Numbered from the stretch's first letter, positions 53,612 through 62,309 are shown. The stretch is 64,000 nt of DNA from Pseudoalteromonas piscicida (GCF_002208135.1 NZ_CP021646.1:2668001-2732000); one strand, 5' to 3'. Translations and numbers: made by a program. The notes: generated by a model not told the origin, from the sequence alone.

Positions 53612-55585
53612 CTAATACACAATATTTTTATCATAGGCCAAACATGATATTGCAGGCATGACCGCTTCAAGACAACTTAAATGTTGCTTTAATTCTCTCG
53701 GCTCGGTAATTTTTTTATACCTGATCCAAGGGATCAAAGGCATAGTGTCGTCCAGCTCAGCTGTTAGGTAGGCCTCATACCCTTTAATCCATTCATTCAA
53801 CAAACCAAATGCATACGCATAAGGTAACAATGCTTCGTACTCCGCTTTTTCGACTCCTTCAGCGAAGCAGTGCTGACTCTTAAGTTTAATGTATTGATAA
53901 AATTGCTGAGACTGCAATACCCAAGCTTTAAATTGCTTGGAAGGCCCGATAAATGAAAAGAAAGCCGCAATAAAACCCAGGTAAAAGAAGTGAAAAACCA
54001 CACTGGTACCATTCACCAGCTCATCATCACCATCAACACACATCCATAATAAGAATAAATAGGTAGGAATATAAATTAACGCGCGTACAAGCCACATTTC
54101 CCGGCTCTTTTTATCTTCGCTGCGATGTTCTATGAACATCTCTACAATAAGCACCGCAATTAATAATATTGAAGTGCACAATAAACCTACAATTAAACTA
54201 CCCGCAAATACTTGCCACCCATTGCCAGCACCAACTCCAATCACAACAAAAGAAGCACTTAACCAAAGTAAAATAGGCACAATAAAAGCAAGAAAGTTTA
54301 CATTATGCTGAGCTTTCCCCACCTCGGCATTATTCACATAATGACATATTATTTCTGTGAAAGGCGTTCTCCCCTCGTTTCCTTTGTTAATAACAAAGCG
54401 GTTTTTTATCACTCGTTTTCGCTTGCGTTTTCCACTCGGGTTTTGTACGTCTTGCTGTTGATAAAAGTAACGATGCAGTTTACCGCTTAACCCAACCGCC
54501 TCTGGCTGGCTCGGCGCTTCAGGATTTAACTGAATTTGATGCAGCTTTTTTGGGTCAACATTACTAAATTCATCATTGTTTTTACCCCGTTCGCTAATCG
54601 TTAACTGTTTCGCCACTGCAAGCTTTAGCACCTCAGCTAACGCGTCTTTTGCTGTTAGCATGCGTTCGATATTTGCAGCAACCAGCTCTCTCACCAAGCA
54701 AATCGGTAAGTCTGGTGGTTGAGTTGAACAAGGATGCGCATCGGCAAGTTTTGGCAATGCGTGGAGGCGCTTACGCGTTTGCCACACAGCCAATGCAAAT
54801 AGCATTAAAAACGGCAAAGCAATAAATAACACTCTAAACGGATACCAAACTTTGCGGTAAAGATAGTTATCCTTAAATACACCTTTTTCAAACGCAAGAG
54901 CGATTTCTCCCTGTGCTTTATCTGCTATCTCAGATTGGCTCTTCAACAGGAGTTGATTACGTCCATCAACCATCCTATTGCTTATCACAAACGCATCATT
55001 GCTTAGATGATCGACAAACAATTGATGCTCCTTCAGCGTCGCGGTTTGAGGATAGAGAATGGAGACGGTGAGCTTATTTATTTTCAGATTAACATTCGGA
55101 AAGAGTGCATAAGTCAATTCGTCCAATGCCGGATAAAATCGCATACGGTTTTTTGATTGATATCGCACTTCAAATTGCTGAGCTTGCCCTTGCTTTGGGA
55201 GCTGCTCTTTGCTTATTACGAGCGTTACTGCACTTCTATCGTAGTTATACTTCAGTGCATAACGCACTTCTTGCTCGTCGATTTTTACTGAGTCAATGCT
55301 GATATCGCTCAGATAGTGTGTACCATCTGGATACCTCACATCCAGCTCAATTGTTTGTGCGAGACCCTGCCAATCGAAGTTTCCGCCTTGCAATATGCCT
55401 TGCTGCGTCACTTGAAGTGCACCAGTTTTATTAATATCGAGCTTAACTTGTAGCTGAGAGAAGTGAGGATCCGCTACCGACGCATCTTTAAATCTTAAAT
55501 AAGCCTGAGAAGGAGTGCTCACAACCAATAAAATGATTGCCAGCAATACACCGTAAAGCGTGGTAAACCAAAAGCGTTTAGTCAT
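53612..55585 (-). CDS. DUF2207 family membrane protein
   Basis: A 657-residue protein with a signal peptide (about 1-28). The exported N-terminal domain (about 30-245, beta-rich, with GGNFDWQGLAQTIELDVRYPDGTHYLSDI) and then membrane segments near 253-270, 430-450, 460-485 and 505-560 match DUF2207 proteins such as YciQ. A large cytoplasmic loop (about 275-425) lies between. Function unknown. AAGGAT precedes the ATG. The gene starts 206 bp from the EEP gene end and is probably transcribed alone. Confidence 0.82.
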   Translation of the reverse strand: MTKRFWFTTLYGVLLAIILLVVSTPSQAYLRFKDASVADPHFSQLQVKLDINKTGALQVTQQGILQGGNFDWQGLAQTIELDVRYPDGTHYLSDISIDSVKIDEQEVRYALKYNYDRSAVTLVISKEQLPKQGQAQQFEVRYQSKNRMRFYPALDELTYALFPNVNLKINKLTVSILYPQTATLKEHQLFVDHLSNDAFVISNRMVDGRNQLLLKSQSEIADKAQGEIALAFEKGVFKDNYLYRKVWYPFRVLFIALPFLMLFALAVWQTRKRLHALPKLADAHPCSTQPPDLPICLVRELVAANIERMLTAKDALAEVLKLAVAKQLTISERGKNNDEFSNVDPKKLHQIQLNPEAPSQPEAVGLSGKLHRYFYQQQDVQNPSGKRKRKRVIKNRFVINKGNEGRTPFTEIICHYVNNAEVGKAQHNVNFLAFIVPILLWLSASFVVIGVGAGNGWQVFAGSLIVGLLCTSILLIAVLIVEMFIEHRSEDKKSREMWLVRALIYIPTYLFLLWMCVDGDDELVNGTSVVFHFFYLGFIAAFFSFIGPSKQFKAWVLQSQQFYQYIKLKSQHCFAEGVEKAEYEALLPYAYAFGLLNEWIKGYEAYLTAELDDTMPLIPWIRYKKITEPRELKQHLSCLEAVMPAISCLAYDKNIVY

Positions 55586-55791
55586 TGTTCAAATCCTTTG
55601 AATGCAAAGCGCTAAGTCTATATAACTCAGCTCAATTTGCGCAGCAGACTAAAGCAAATAAGGTCTAATTTCAACACTAAAGTTACCGTTAAAGACACCC
55701 CCTTTTGGCGATTAGACCTTGATAATATTTGCACGTCACCGGTTGGCTTTTTGGCTATATACGCTCCCTTTTGGTGCAACGAACAACCGTC

Positions 55792-56727
55792 TTAACGCAT
55801 GCTAATTGACACCGAAATAGCGCAGTGATCGCTGAGCATTTTCTCTTCAGCCATATCCGCAAAAAAGTGTACGCTGGGGTCGAATTTCACCGTGTTTGCA
55901 AGTTTGTTGCTCAGCAATATATGGTCAATCGGCACAGGGTAACGTGGATGACAACCTGTCAGTATTTTAGTTGCGTTTATCAAAGGTGCGGAGGCATTAT
56001 TTTGGTGCTTGGTTAACTGCTGCCAAAATTGATTGTCGCCATGGCTTAAACGATGATTAAAGTCGCCCAACACAATGGTGTTGCTATTTGCGTGTTTCTC
56101 CAACCAAGACTCGAGCACTGGTAATTGCTCTGCCAGCAATCGACAGGCCTTTTTATCCGAAGTCGAGTAGTTATCAACAAAACAGCCGCTTTTAAGATGC
56201 ACATTAAGCACTGAAAGCTCGCCAAACTGAGTATTTAAGGTCACAACTAGACCATGTCTTAGCCCTTCAACATCCACGCTAAGTTCGGTCACGTTATCCA
56301 CTTTGCTTGAGGTAAGGCTATTTTTAATTGCAAACGCGGTTTTCTGCTGTGTAGAGAGGTTGCCACTTCCTCTACAGTCGTACGTCGCGCTATCAGCTCT
56401 ATTTGAAATCAGTAACTGCCATTCACTGCTTGGAAAGACCTGCTCTAATGCTTTAACCGATGCGACTTCCTGCAGTGCAATAACGTCTGCATTAAGCCCT
56501 TTTGCATAATCGCGCAGTGCGCTTATCTCCTGCTCGTCACGAGGCCTACATCCTGCGCTCGATGGGTACGCTAAATGCTCCATGTTCCAAGTCGCGATTT
56601 TAAGCGGTGCGGCCGTTGCTTGGCCGCTTACCACGGAGGTATCGGTATTCGAAGGCTCCGATTGGCATCCCAACAGCGAGAGGCTAAAAATAGCGCTAAA
56701 TACAAATGCAGTTAATTTTGTTGTCAT
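55792..56727 (-). CDS. Endonuclease/exonuclease/phosphatase family lipoprotein
   Basis: A 311-residue lipoprotein (lipobox LLGC, Cys about 21). The EEP fold motifs follow in order: KIATWNMEHL (Asn), DVIALQEV (metal Glu), SVLNVHLKSGCF (His), VLGDFNHRL (Asp and Asn) and, at the end, MLSDHCAISV (Asp-His), all catalytic residues present. It should cut phosphodiesters or phosphoesters in the periplasm or at the outer membrane. Extra Cys (AGCRPRDEQ, YDCRGSG, KKACRLL, TGCHPRY) may form disulfides. Follows the DUF1826 gene by 12 bp, so co-transcribed with it. Confidence 0.88.
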   Translation of the reverse strand: MTTKLTAFVFSAIFSLSLLGCQSEPSNTDTSVVSGQATAAPLKIATWNMEHLAYPSSAGCRPRDEQEISALRDYAKGLNADVIALQEVASVKALEQVFPSSEWQLLISNRADSATYDCRGSGNLSTQQKTAFAIKNSLTSSKVDNVTELSVDVEGLRHGLVVTLNTQFGELSVLNVHLKSGCFVDNYSTSDKKACRLLAEQLPVLESWLEKHANSNTIVLGDFNHRLSHGDNQFWQQLTKHQNNASAPLINATKILTGCHPRYPVPIDHILLSNKLANTVKFDPSVHFFADMAEEKMLSDHCAISVSISMR

Positions 56728-56739
56728 AATGAATCCAAT

Positions 56740-57378
56740 CTATGCGATAAAATCTAACGTCAGTAGCAATCGTTTTTCTCCGGTTTCTACCGCGGGCGAG
56801 CGATGCACTAAGCCACGGCCTTCATTGCCTTCCCAACGCTCGCCTTTTAATAATGCCACATCCCCACAGGCTAGTGATATTGCGTCTGCTTCCGGGACAA
56901 CAGTCAGTTTGTTGCCATCCCTTGATACATGCTGGTTTCTAAGCCACTCACTGCCAGCGCCTGCTAGTGTAGTCACTAGTCGTACAGGTACTTTATCAGC
57001 ATGAAATTTCGGGCACATTGCAGTCTTGAGTATTTTTAACCGTAAACCAACGACGCGAAGTTCAAATAAGCAGCTAAACATATCTACTATTTCAATAATA
57101 TGCGCCACCATCGTATCGCTAAAATTCAGCCGCTTTAACGGCTCACTAACTTCGCAAGTGATATTGCTAGTCGCAATTTGTAGCGCTAGCTCTATCTCTT
57201 TTGCTGTTTCTAAGTAGTGACCAAACTCTGTTTTCAAAGCAGGTGATAATGCATGTTGCCAAATCACAATATTGGTGTCAGGCTCATAAATCTTGGTTAA
57301 CACGGTAGCGTGTTCTGACTGCTGATGATGCACTGAGTCCACCTCAAGCAACGGCTCTATTGGCATAAGGCTATTCAT
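56740..57378 (-). CDS. DUF1826 family protein
   Basis: A 212-residue cytoplasmic protein of the DUF1826 family, seen by VVGLRLKILKTAMCPKFHADKVPVRLVTTLAGAGSEWL and ALLKGERWEGNEGRGLVHRSPAVETGEKRLLLTLDF. The two His and the CPKFH.D pattern with a late HRSP recall Fe(II)/2-oxoglutarate oxygenase sites, but this is unproven. DUF1826 genes often sit with zinc-homeostasis genes in proteobacteria, as I recall. Here it lies between a MerC gene and a phosphodiesterase gene. GGAG precedes the ATG. Confidence 0.82.
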   Translation of the reverse strand: MNSLMPIEPLLEVDSVHHQQSEHATVLTKIYEPDTNIVIWQHALSPALKTEFGHYLETAKEIELALQIATSNITCEVSEPLKRLNFSDTMVAHIIEIVDMFSCLFELRVVGLRLKILKTAMCPKFHADKVPVRLVTTLAGAGSEWLRNQHVSRDGNKLTVVPEADAISLACGDVALLKGERWEGNEGRGLVHRSPAVETGEKRLLLTLDFIA

Positions 57379-57495
57379 AGTAACTCCAAATAGGGTTTTA
57401 TTTAGTGAAAATTGCGACGCAGCGCATAGTTTCGAAGATGAGCGTAGGAGATGAGCATAGCGCCAAGCACTGTGAACAAGGTTTCTCCGCGTTGT

Positions 57496-57780
57496 TCATC
57501 TAAATATAGTTGCTAGCACCAAGAGTGTGCAGCCCACTAACCCCACGCCCACCACAAGACCTGACTTATGCCACATATAGCCAAACCCAAGGACCAACAC
57601 GCTAATGGGTATTACGGCTATTAGTAACCACTCGTGAAAAGCTTCATCAGAGAGCGCTAATAAGCCCGCAAAGGGAGGAAGTACAAATAATAAAAAAGGT
57701 AATATTAAACAATGGACTAAGCACAACATAGATAACCCAATTGCTGCCTTGTCTCCAAACGACTGTACTTTTACGTTCAC
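57496..57780 (-). CDS. MerC-domain membrane protein
   Basis: A protein of about 94 residues with four membrane segments and the CLVHC motif near residues 20-24, the metal-binding Cys pair of MerC-type mercury/metal transporters. AGGAG five bases before a GTG at 57780 decides the start over an ATG 17 codons upstream. No other mer genes are near, so mercury resistance is not implied; a role in zinc or other metal handling is likelier given the DUF1826 neighbour. First gene of a three-gene minus-strand unit. Confidence 0.82.
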   Translation of the reverse strand: MNVKVQSFGDKAAIGLSMLCLVHCLILPFLLFVLPPFAGLLALSDEAFHEWLLIAVIPISVLVLGFGYMWHKSGLVVGVGLVGCTLLVLATIFR

Positions 57781-57811
57781 GCTTTCTCCTTTGTCATGCT
57801 CGCCCACAATT

Positions 57812-57831
57812 GATACAATATAACATACCAA
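57812..57831 (-). promoter_or_regulatory. Possible Zur-like operator
   Basis: On the minus strand GGTATGTTATATTGTATCA lies about 30 bp before the MerC start. ATGTTATA matches half of the gammaproteobacterial Zur box (AATGTTATA..TATAACATT); the other half is poor. The gene content makes zinc control plausible. Confidence 0.3.
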
Positions 57832-58023
57832 TCAAAAAAGAGTAAAACGTTAAAAGCCATACTACAAAAGAGTGTTTGATACAAAGCCCAACATATAAAA
57901 GTGACGTATATTTAAAGCACTCAGAGAGTCAATCTCTACTTGTCGTGATTTTTCTGTGTTGTAGCAAGTAAACGCAAAGGCACTTTGGAAGGTGTTTGAT
58001 AAAATAGGAATGCACTGAATTAC

Positions 58024-58061
58024 AATTCACAGGTTTGAGATTCAGAACAAACCTATGAATT
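58024..58061. terminator. Hairpin downstream of the third GG-leader peptide gene
   Basis: AATTCACAGGTTTG (58024-58037) and CAAACCTATGAATT (58048-58061) pair at 13 of 14 positions with a 10-base loop. It lies about 30 bp after the 58091 gene stop. There is no clear T-run, so termination is likely but not certain. Confidence 0.5.
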
Positions 58062-58090
58062 GATGAGTAATCGCCAACTATGGAGCAAGG

Positions 58091-58276
58091 TTACGCGTTA
58101 CACCCCATAGTTTCACACTCTGGATACGCAGATGGACAATGCGTTGTCCCACAAAAATAAAAGTCTGTATAACCTCGATTATAACCACCAGCAATTTGCA
58201 AAGTGACATTTTTAGCTATTTGGCTATTATCTTTATTGAGTACTTTCATGTTCCTTTTCTTAAGGCTCAGTTTCAT
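58091..58276 (-). CDS. GG-leader RiPP-like precursor peptide 3
   Basis: A 61-residue peptide; AAGGAA eight bases before ATG 58276 decides the start over one 12 codons earlier. Its leader begins MKLSLKKRNMKVLNKD and ends LQIAGG at residues 26-31, the same pattern as the peptides at 35997 and 39756. The 30-residue core is aromatic and has four Cys, at FCGTTHCPSAYPECETMGC. Export with cleavage after GG is the likely fate. The two unknown genes just upstream are transcribed in the same direction, 262 bp away, but they do not resemble modifying enzymes. Confidence 0.75.
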   Translation of the reverse strand: MKLSLKKRNMKVLNKDNSQIAKNVTLQIAGGYNRGYTDFYFCGTTHCPSAYPECETMGCNA

Positions 58277-58538
58277 TTTATTTCCTTGATAATCATTGTT
58301 TAAAGTTTCCAAAATGGAAACTAGCTAATGACTATACTGGCAGCGGAGAAACAAAAAATCAATATATAATACATTTGTTAAACACATTAGTAATGTGATC
58401 TCTAAGCCTAAACAATGCTGTAATGTGGCAAGCGCCAAAAGCCCCATGTATGAGCACTTTTGACTCCCAATGATTAAAACGTATTCACAGCTTTAAACGA
58501 CTCTTACAATTTCGTTGACGCCATAATCTCTGGTTAGA

Positions 58539-59039
58539 TTACCAATGATCCAGACAATGTAAGCCAACTTTCTCGGCACATGACTCAATAATGGGTCTAA
58601 CACTGAGATCTTGTAAATAAATCACATTTGTGTCGTCATTGCCTTCAAAGTACACCGCATTTAATTCAGGGAGAACAACTTGATACATCCCCATATCAGT
58701 TTGTCTCAAATACGAAGATTGCACTTGCTGTGATAGGAATGATTTAAACTTAGGTTTGTCGCCTCTTAGTCCACGAAACCGAAAAGTTAAAATTTCTGTT
58801 TGTTCTGATAATAACTGATTGAAGGTTTCAAACTTAGAAGCTCTTCTTATGATCTCGTTTGTATCAAGATCACCCAATAGATCTATTGATTCATCTCGCG
58901 TTAGCCAATGGTCAAAAATAGAGACAGCTAAGTAAGTGTACCCTTTCATTTCGTTAACTTGAGCTAAATCTATAAGATTTGGAAATTGTTTCTCTAACGC
59001 CGTTTGACGTTGTTTACTCACATTTAAAAACTTACGCAT
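58539..59039 (-). CDS. Protein of unknown function
   Basis: A 166-residue cytoplasmic protein with no signal or membrane segment. AGGAAG precedes the ATG. It is charged and mixed helix/strand, with LTRDESIDLLGDLDTNEIIRRASKF and two Cys near the C-terminus. No family recognised. It follows the exported gene at 59076 after 36 bp on the same strand, so the two are probably co-transcribed. Confidence 0.65.
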   Translation of the reverse strand: MRKFLNVSKQRQTALEKQFPNLIDLAQVNEMKGYTYLAVSIFDHWLTRDESIDLLGDLDTNEIIRRASKFETFNQLLSEQTEILTFRFRGLRGDKPKFKSFLSQQVQSSYLRQTDMGMYQVVLPELNAVYFEGNDDTNVIYLQDLSVRPIIESCAEKVGLHCLDHW

Positions 59040-59075
59040 AACTTCCTAACCAATGCCTTGCTCAAAGGCACACTT

Positions 59076-59540
59076 TTAACCATGGTGCCTTCGTATACGC
59101 TTAATTAAACCGGATTTATCGAATTCCAATGAGACAATGTTGGTTTTATTGTATTCAATGATTTTGTCTAGATGCGCTGGCTTTACTTTACCAGACTCCG
59201 TCATTTTGATAAAAATGACATTTGAGCCAGTCATAACCTCATTGATAGTGATGCTGCTACTAATAACTTCGTCTTTGAGCTTTCCGACCATATCTTGCCG
59301 GAGTCTAGATTTATCGGTATAAGTGAAATTGTATTTAACGTGTTCATCAATAAAGCTGTCTGACAACAAAGATAAATAGTTTTCAATATCCTCAATCTTA
59401 CTACTCGGTTGCTGGCGCGCATTTTTAGCTTGGACAAACGCCTTACCTTTTTCAATTAATTGTTCAGGTGTAAATTCGTTCCCAGCTACACTTGAAAACG
59501 ATACAGCTATCAACATTAATGCAAAGCTTAGTTTTTGCAT
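59076..59540 (-). CDS. Small exported protein, possibly NTF2-like
   Basis: A 154-residue protein with a signal peptide (about 1-20, ending SVAG). The rest begins with a long helix and ends in strands (SSITINEVMTGSNVIFIKMTES..., NIVSLEFDKSGLIKRIRRHHG), the order expected of NTF2/SnoaL-like cone folds; this is a weak guess. AGGAGAA precedes the ATG. Unknown function. Upstream lies the repeat-rich transposase island, so its promoter region may have been altered by repeats. Confidence 0.62.
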   Translation of the reverse strand: MQKLSFALMLIAVSFSSVAGNEFTPEQLIEKGKAFVQAKNARQQPSSKIEDIENYLSLLSDSFIDEHVKYNFTYTDKSRLRQDMVGKLKDEVISSSITINEVMTGSNVIFIKMTESGKVKPAHLDKIIEYNKTNIVSLEFDKSGLIKRIRRHHG

Positions 59541-59735
59541 ATCATTCTCCTTTGTATGCCTAATGCGTCAAGCTGCGGCAGCGAAGCAGTCCGGCAGTCT
59601 TGACTTATTATGTGCGATGTAAGTAATTGTTAAGCTCCTCGACTAACTCAAGTGCTTCATTTTTTGTCAGATAAGGGACCTTTATAGTTCTAGCCCAAAA
59701 GAAACTTTTACCCAGTGTAAATCGCAAGCCAGTGT

Positions 59736-59838
59736 AAATCGCAGACACCCATCACTAATTTGTAAATTGTAAATCGCAGACACCCATCACTAATTTGTAA
59801 ATCACATGCTAAATCACAGACACCCATCACTAATTTGC
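59736..59838. repeat. Three direct REP-like repeats upstream of the transposase
   Basis: Three copies of a unit of about 28-32 bp around CAGACACCCATCACTAATTT start at 59736, 59771 and 59811; a shorter AGTGTAAATCGCA duplication precedes them. The core GACACCCATCAC recurs in inverted orientation downstream of the transposase gene. Confidence 0.8.
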
Positions 59839-59898
59839 ATCATCCTAAGATGCCGTCTAAGCTTTAATTCTGCACTCAAAGGATTGAGGAAACCAACT

Positions 59899-60870
59899 AT
59901 GGCTACTGCCCGTAAAAAGCAAATCAGTTTAACCGACACCAAATACTACCACTGTATCTCCCGTTGCGTAAGGCGCGCGTTTCTATGCGGTGAAGATAAA
60001 TTTACTGGCAAATCATACGAGCATCGCCGGGATTGGGTTGAAGAAAAGCTCCTAATGTTAGGGTCTGTGTTTTGTATTGATATCTGTGCTTATGCCGTGA
60101 TGAGTAATCACACCCACATTGTTTTATATGTTGATGATAGAAAGGCTAAGCGCCTGTCTGATAAAGCAGTTGTGATACGGTGGCACAAGCTATTTAAAGG
60201 CAATTGGATAAGCCAAAAATTTATTGAAGGTGAGCCACTCAGTGAATTGGAGCAATTGATACTCAGTGAACATGTCGCCAAGTACAGGGAAAGACTTGCA
60301 GATATTAGCTGGTTTATGCGAGTACTCAACGAAGACATCGCCCGCAGAGCAAATAAAGAAGATAACTGTACAGGTCGGTTTTGGGAAGGACGATTTAAAT
60401 CCCAAGCGCTGCTGGACGAGGCGGCATTGGCTGCTTGTCTCGTTTACGTAGACCTAAACCCCATTAGAGCCAAAATCGCAGCAACACCTGAAACCTCAGA
60501 CTACACCAGCATCAAAAAACGCATCGACCACGCTAAACAGGGCAAACAACCAAAAAGCCTACTACGCTTTGCGGGCAGCCCACGAAAACATATGCCAAAA
60601 GGCCTGCCTTTTGAACTCAAGTCCTATATTGAGTTGGTTGAACTCACAGGCCAATGTATTCGCGCCGATAAACGCGGGTATATCGATGAAGCACAACCCA
60701 TTCTTACTCGATTAAATATAGAGACTGAGAACCGGATAAAACTCACCACACAATTTTCTCGGGTATTCCATGGTGCAGTTGGTCGAGAGCGAACAATAAC
60801 CGCTTACTGTGAAACACTACAAAAACGACGGCGGACGAATCTAACAAACTGCGAGCGCTTGTTAGCTTAG
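59899..60870 (+). CDS. REP-associated tyrosine transposase (RAYT, IS200-like Y1)
   Basis: A 323-residue protein of the Y1/HUH transposase superfamily in its REP-associated form. The early KYYHCISRCVRRAFLC, the SNHTHIVLYVD segment (HxH metal pair) and the later CLVYVDLNPIRAKIA are typical RAYT motifs. GAGGA upstream supports the ATG at 59899 over one 31 codons earlier inside the repeats. RAYTs are single-copy, vertically kept enzymes that handle nearby REP palindromes. Here the gene is flanked by REP-like motifs facing inwards, three upstream and two or three downstream. The last 100 residues form a family-specific tail. Confidence 0.88.
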   Translation: MATARKKQISLTDTKYYHCISRCVRRAFLCGEDKFTGKSYEHRRDWVEEKLLMLGSVFCIDICAYAVMSNHTHIVLYVDDRKAKRLSDKAVVIRWHKLFKGNWISQKFIEGEPLSELEQLILSEHVAKYRERLADISWFMRVLNEDIARRANKEDNCTGRFWEGRFKSQALLDEAALAACLVYVDLNPIRAKIAATPETSDYTSIKKRIDHAKQGKQPKSLLRFAGSPRKHMPKGLPFELKSYIELVELTGQCIRADKRGYIDEAQPILTRLNIETENRIKLTTQFSRVFHGAVGRERTITAYCETLQKRRRTNLTNCERLLA

Positions 60871-60922
60871 CAAAACTCACATTCTCAATTTTCGAATTTC
60901 TTACTGCTGTATTTGCAGCGCC

Positions 60923-61267
60923 TTGTCGTGCGCGATAACCCGGTTTGAGTGTAAAGATATGCTTGGGCGCTAAAAATTGGCCTATCGAAAAACGTTTTTG
61001 ACCAAAGTGATTGAAGTGTTTTGATACTTTTTAACTTCACTTTCTCAGCTTTGAGGCTAATAGTGATGGGTGTCACTTATTTTCTGTGATGGGTGTCACT
61101 TATTTTTACTTATTTGTCATACGCGATAACCCAGTTTTAGTGAATGGATACGCTTGAGTGCTAAAAAATAGCCCTATCGAAAAACGTTTTTGTACCCAGT
61201 GATTGAAGTATTTTTATACTTTTTAACCTGCATTTTCCAGCGTTGGTGCAAATAGTTGTGGGTGTCA
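60923..61267. repeat. 153-bp segment duplicated in tandem
   Basis: 60923-61075 and 61114-61267 are copies, both running from TTGTC...CGCGATAACCC through CTATCGAAAAACG to GGGTGTCA, with scattered differences. Each ends in a REP-like TAGT.GTGGGTGTCA motif; one extra GTGATGGGTGTCA lies between the copies (61086-61098). No coding potential. Confidence 0.8.
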
Positions 61268-61392
61268 TCTATTCGCTAATCTTCATCTATTCGCTAATCT
61301 TCATCTATTCGCTAATCTTCATCTATTCGCTAATCTTCATCTATTCGCTAATCTTCATCTATTCGCTAATCTTCATCTATTCGCTAATCTTC
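61267..61392. repeat. 18-bp tandem repeat array
   Basis: Seven perfect copies of ATCTATTCGCTAATCTTC (61267-61392), followed by degenerate TCTATTCGCTA units to about 61437. The unit begins where the second 153-bp copy ends at GGGTGTCA. The open frame across it only encodes repeated IYSLIF and is not a gene. Confidence 0.92.
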
Positions 61393-61465
61393 ATCTATTC
61401 GCTAATCTATTCGCTATTGATCTATTCGCTATTCGTATCTCTTTATTTTTGTCACTTATTTTTTA

Positions 61466-61855
61466 CTACGTCTGTTTAACAACACCTGTACGCCACAGTA
61501 AAAATGCTGACCCTAAACAAAACCCAAAAAACAAAGTTTGAAGCTGTAACGACCAAGCATCCGAAATAACTTCCAGTGAATAATAAGCGATAGAGTTAAC
61601 AATTACATTACTTAACATGATTGCTAACGTAAGTAAGACCCCTTGCAACCTATACTTGAGCAGTAAAAAGACAGCAACTAAATCTATAACGCCTAAAGCT
61701 GACCAGTAAATATTTAGCCATAATGGGACGAACTTGTACGGCAACAAGCCAAAATAAACACTATCAAAAATATGTGTTGCACCACCAACAATTAAACAGA
61801 CACACCAGATGCAAAGGATGATTTTTACCACAAGTCTAACTTCCATATTCCCCAT
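61466..61855 (-). CDS. Small membrane protein of unknown function
   Basis: A protein of about 129 residues with four membrane segments. I start at MGNMEVRLVVK (61855, GGGAG upstream); an ATG 28 codons earlier is in poorly coding sequence, and another three codons on is possible. No conserved family recognised; the topology recalls small DoxX- or DUF-type membrane proteins. It sits between the repeat array and a repeat-containing gap, so it may be an old resident or a passenger. Confidence 0.6.
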   Translation of the reverse strand: MGNMEVRLVVKIILCIWCVCLIVGGATHIFDSVYFGLLPYKFVPLWLNIYWSALGVIDLVAVFLLLKYRLQGVLLTLAIMLSNVIVNSIAYYSLEVISDAWSLQLQTLFFGFCLGSAFLLWRTGVVKQT

Positions 61856-62309
61856 ACATAATGACTCCCACACAGTGCTACCCTCCGCTTCTTTGTGGTT
61901 TAGCTTAAGGCAAAGCCAGAGCCATAATGAGTTTGTCAAATAACTAAACAGCGGAGACTAACATCGACAAACATAGCACACTTTTTATCGGACTTGATAC
62001 ACAAGGAATTCAATGAAATCACCTATACTGAAGAACATAGAGGCGCACAACCTGTGCTATTTGGCAGAACACTGTTATCTAAAATAGCCGTTGTCATTTT
62101 GAATCTAAATACCCTGAGGCAACTCTTCACTTCGTTTAGGCAGCTGGTCCTTGCAATTACTGTATTTATCAAATTTAAACCAGACACCCACCTCAAATGT
62201 GTTTAGACACCCACCTCAAATGTGGACGCTCCTAAAATGGCAGCTTCAACTCGAAGGGGGATACTATCTCGGCTTCTTTAAAAACTTCTTCCCCTCTCTT
62301 GCTTATTTA
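61856..62309. other. Intergenic region with REP-like doublet
   Basis: About 450 bp with no convincing gene. A 24-codon frame with AAGGA upstream (from about 62012, MKSPILKNIEAHNL...) is too short to judge. The only clear structure is the direct doublet at 62182-62224. Confidence 0.5.
62182..62224. repeat. Direct doublet related to the REP-like motif
   Basis: AGACACCCACCTCAAATGTG occurs at 62182-62201 and again at 62205-62224. Its AGACACCCA core matches the AGACACCCATCAC units upstream of the transposase, in the same orientation. Confidence 0.8.

Noticed and set aside
57496..57831. Mercury resistance operon
   Set aside because: Only a MerC-like protein is present; merR, merT, merP and merA are absent.
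59736..59838. CRISPR-like spaced repeats
   Set aside because: Only three units, spacers of a few bases, no cas genes, and the same motif occurs inverted across the transposase; REP-like repeats explain it.
61243..61479. Open frame of 78 codons encoding repeated IYSLIF
   Set aside because: It is only the translation of the 18-bp tandem array; no ribosome site and no homology expected.
62012..62086. 24-codon frame with ribosome site
   Set aside because: Too short and without recognisable features; cannot be told from chance.
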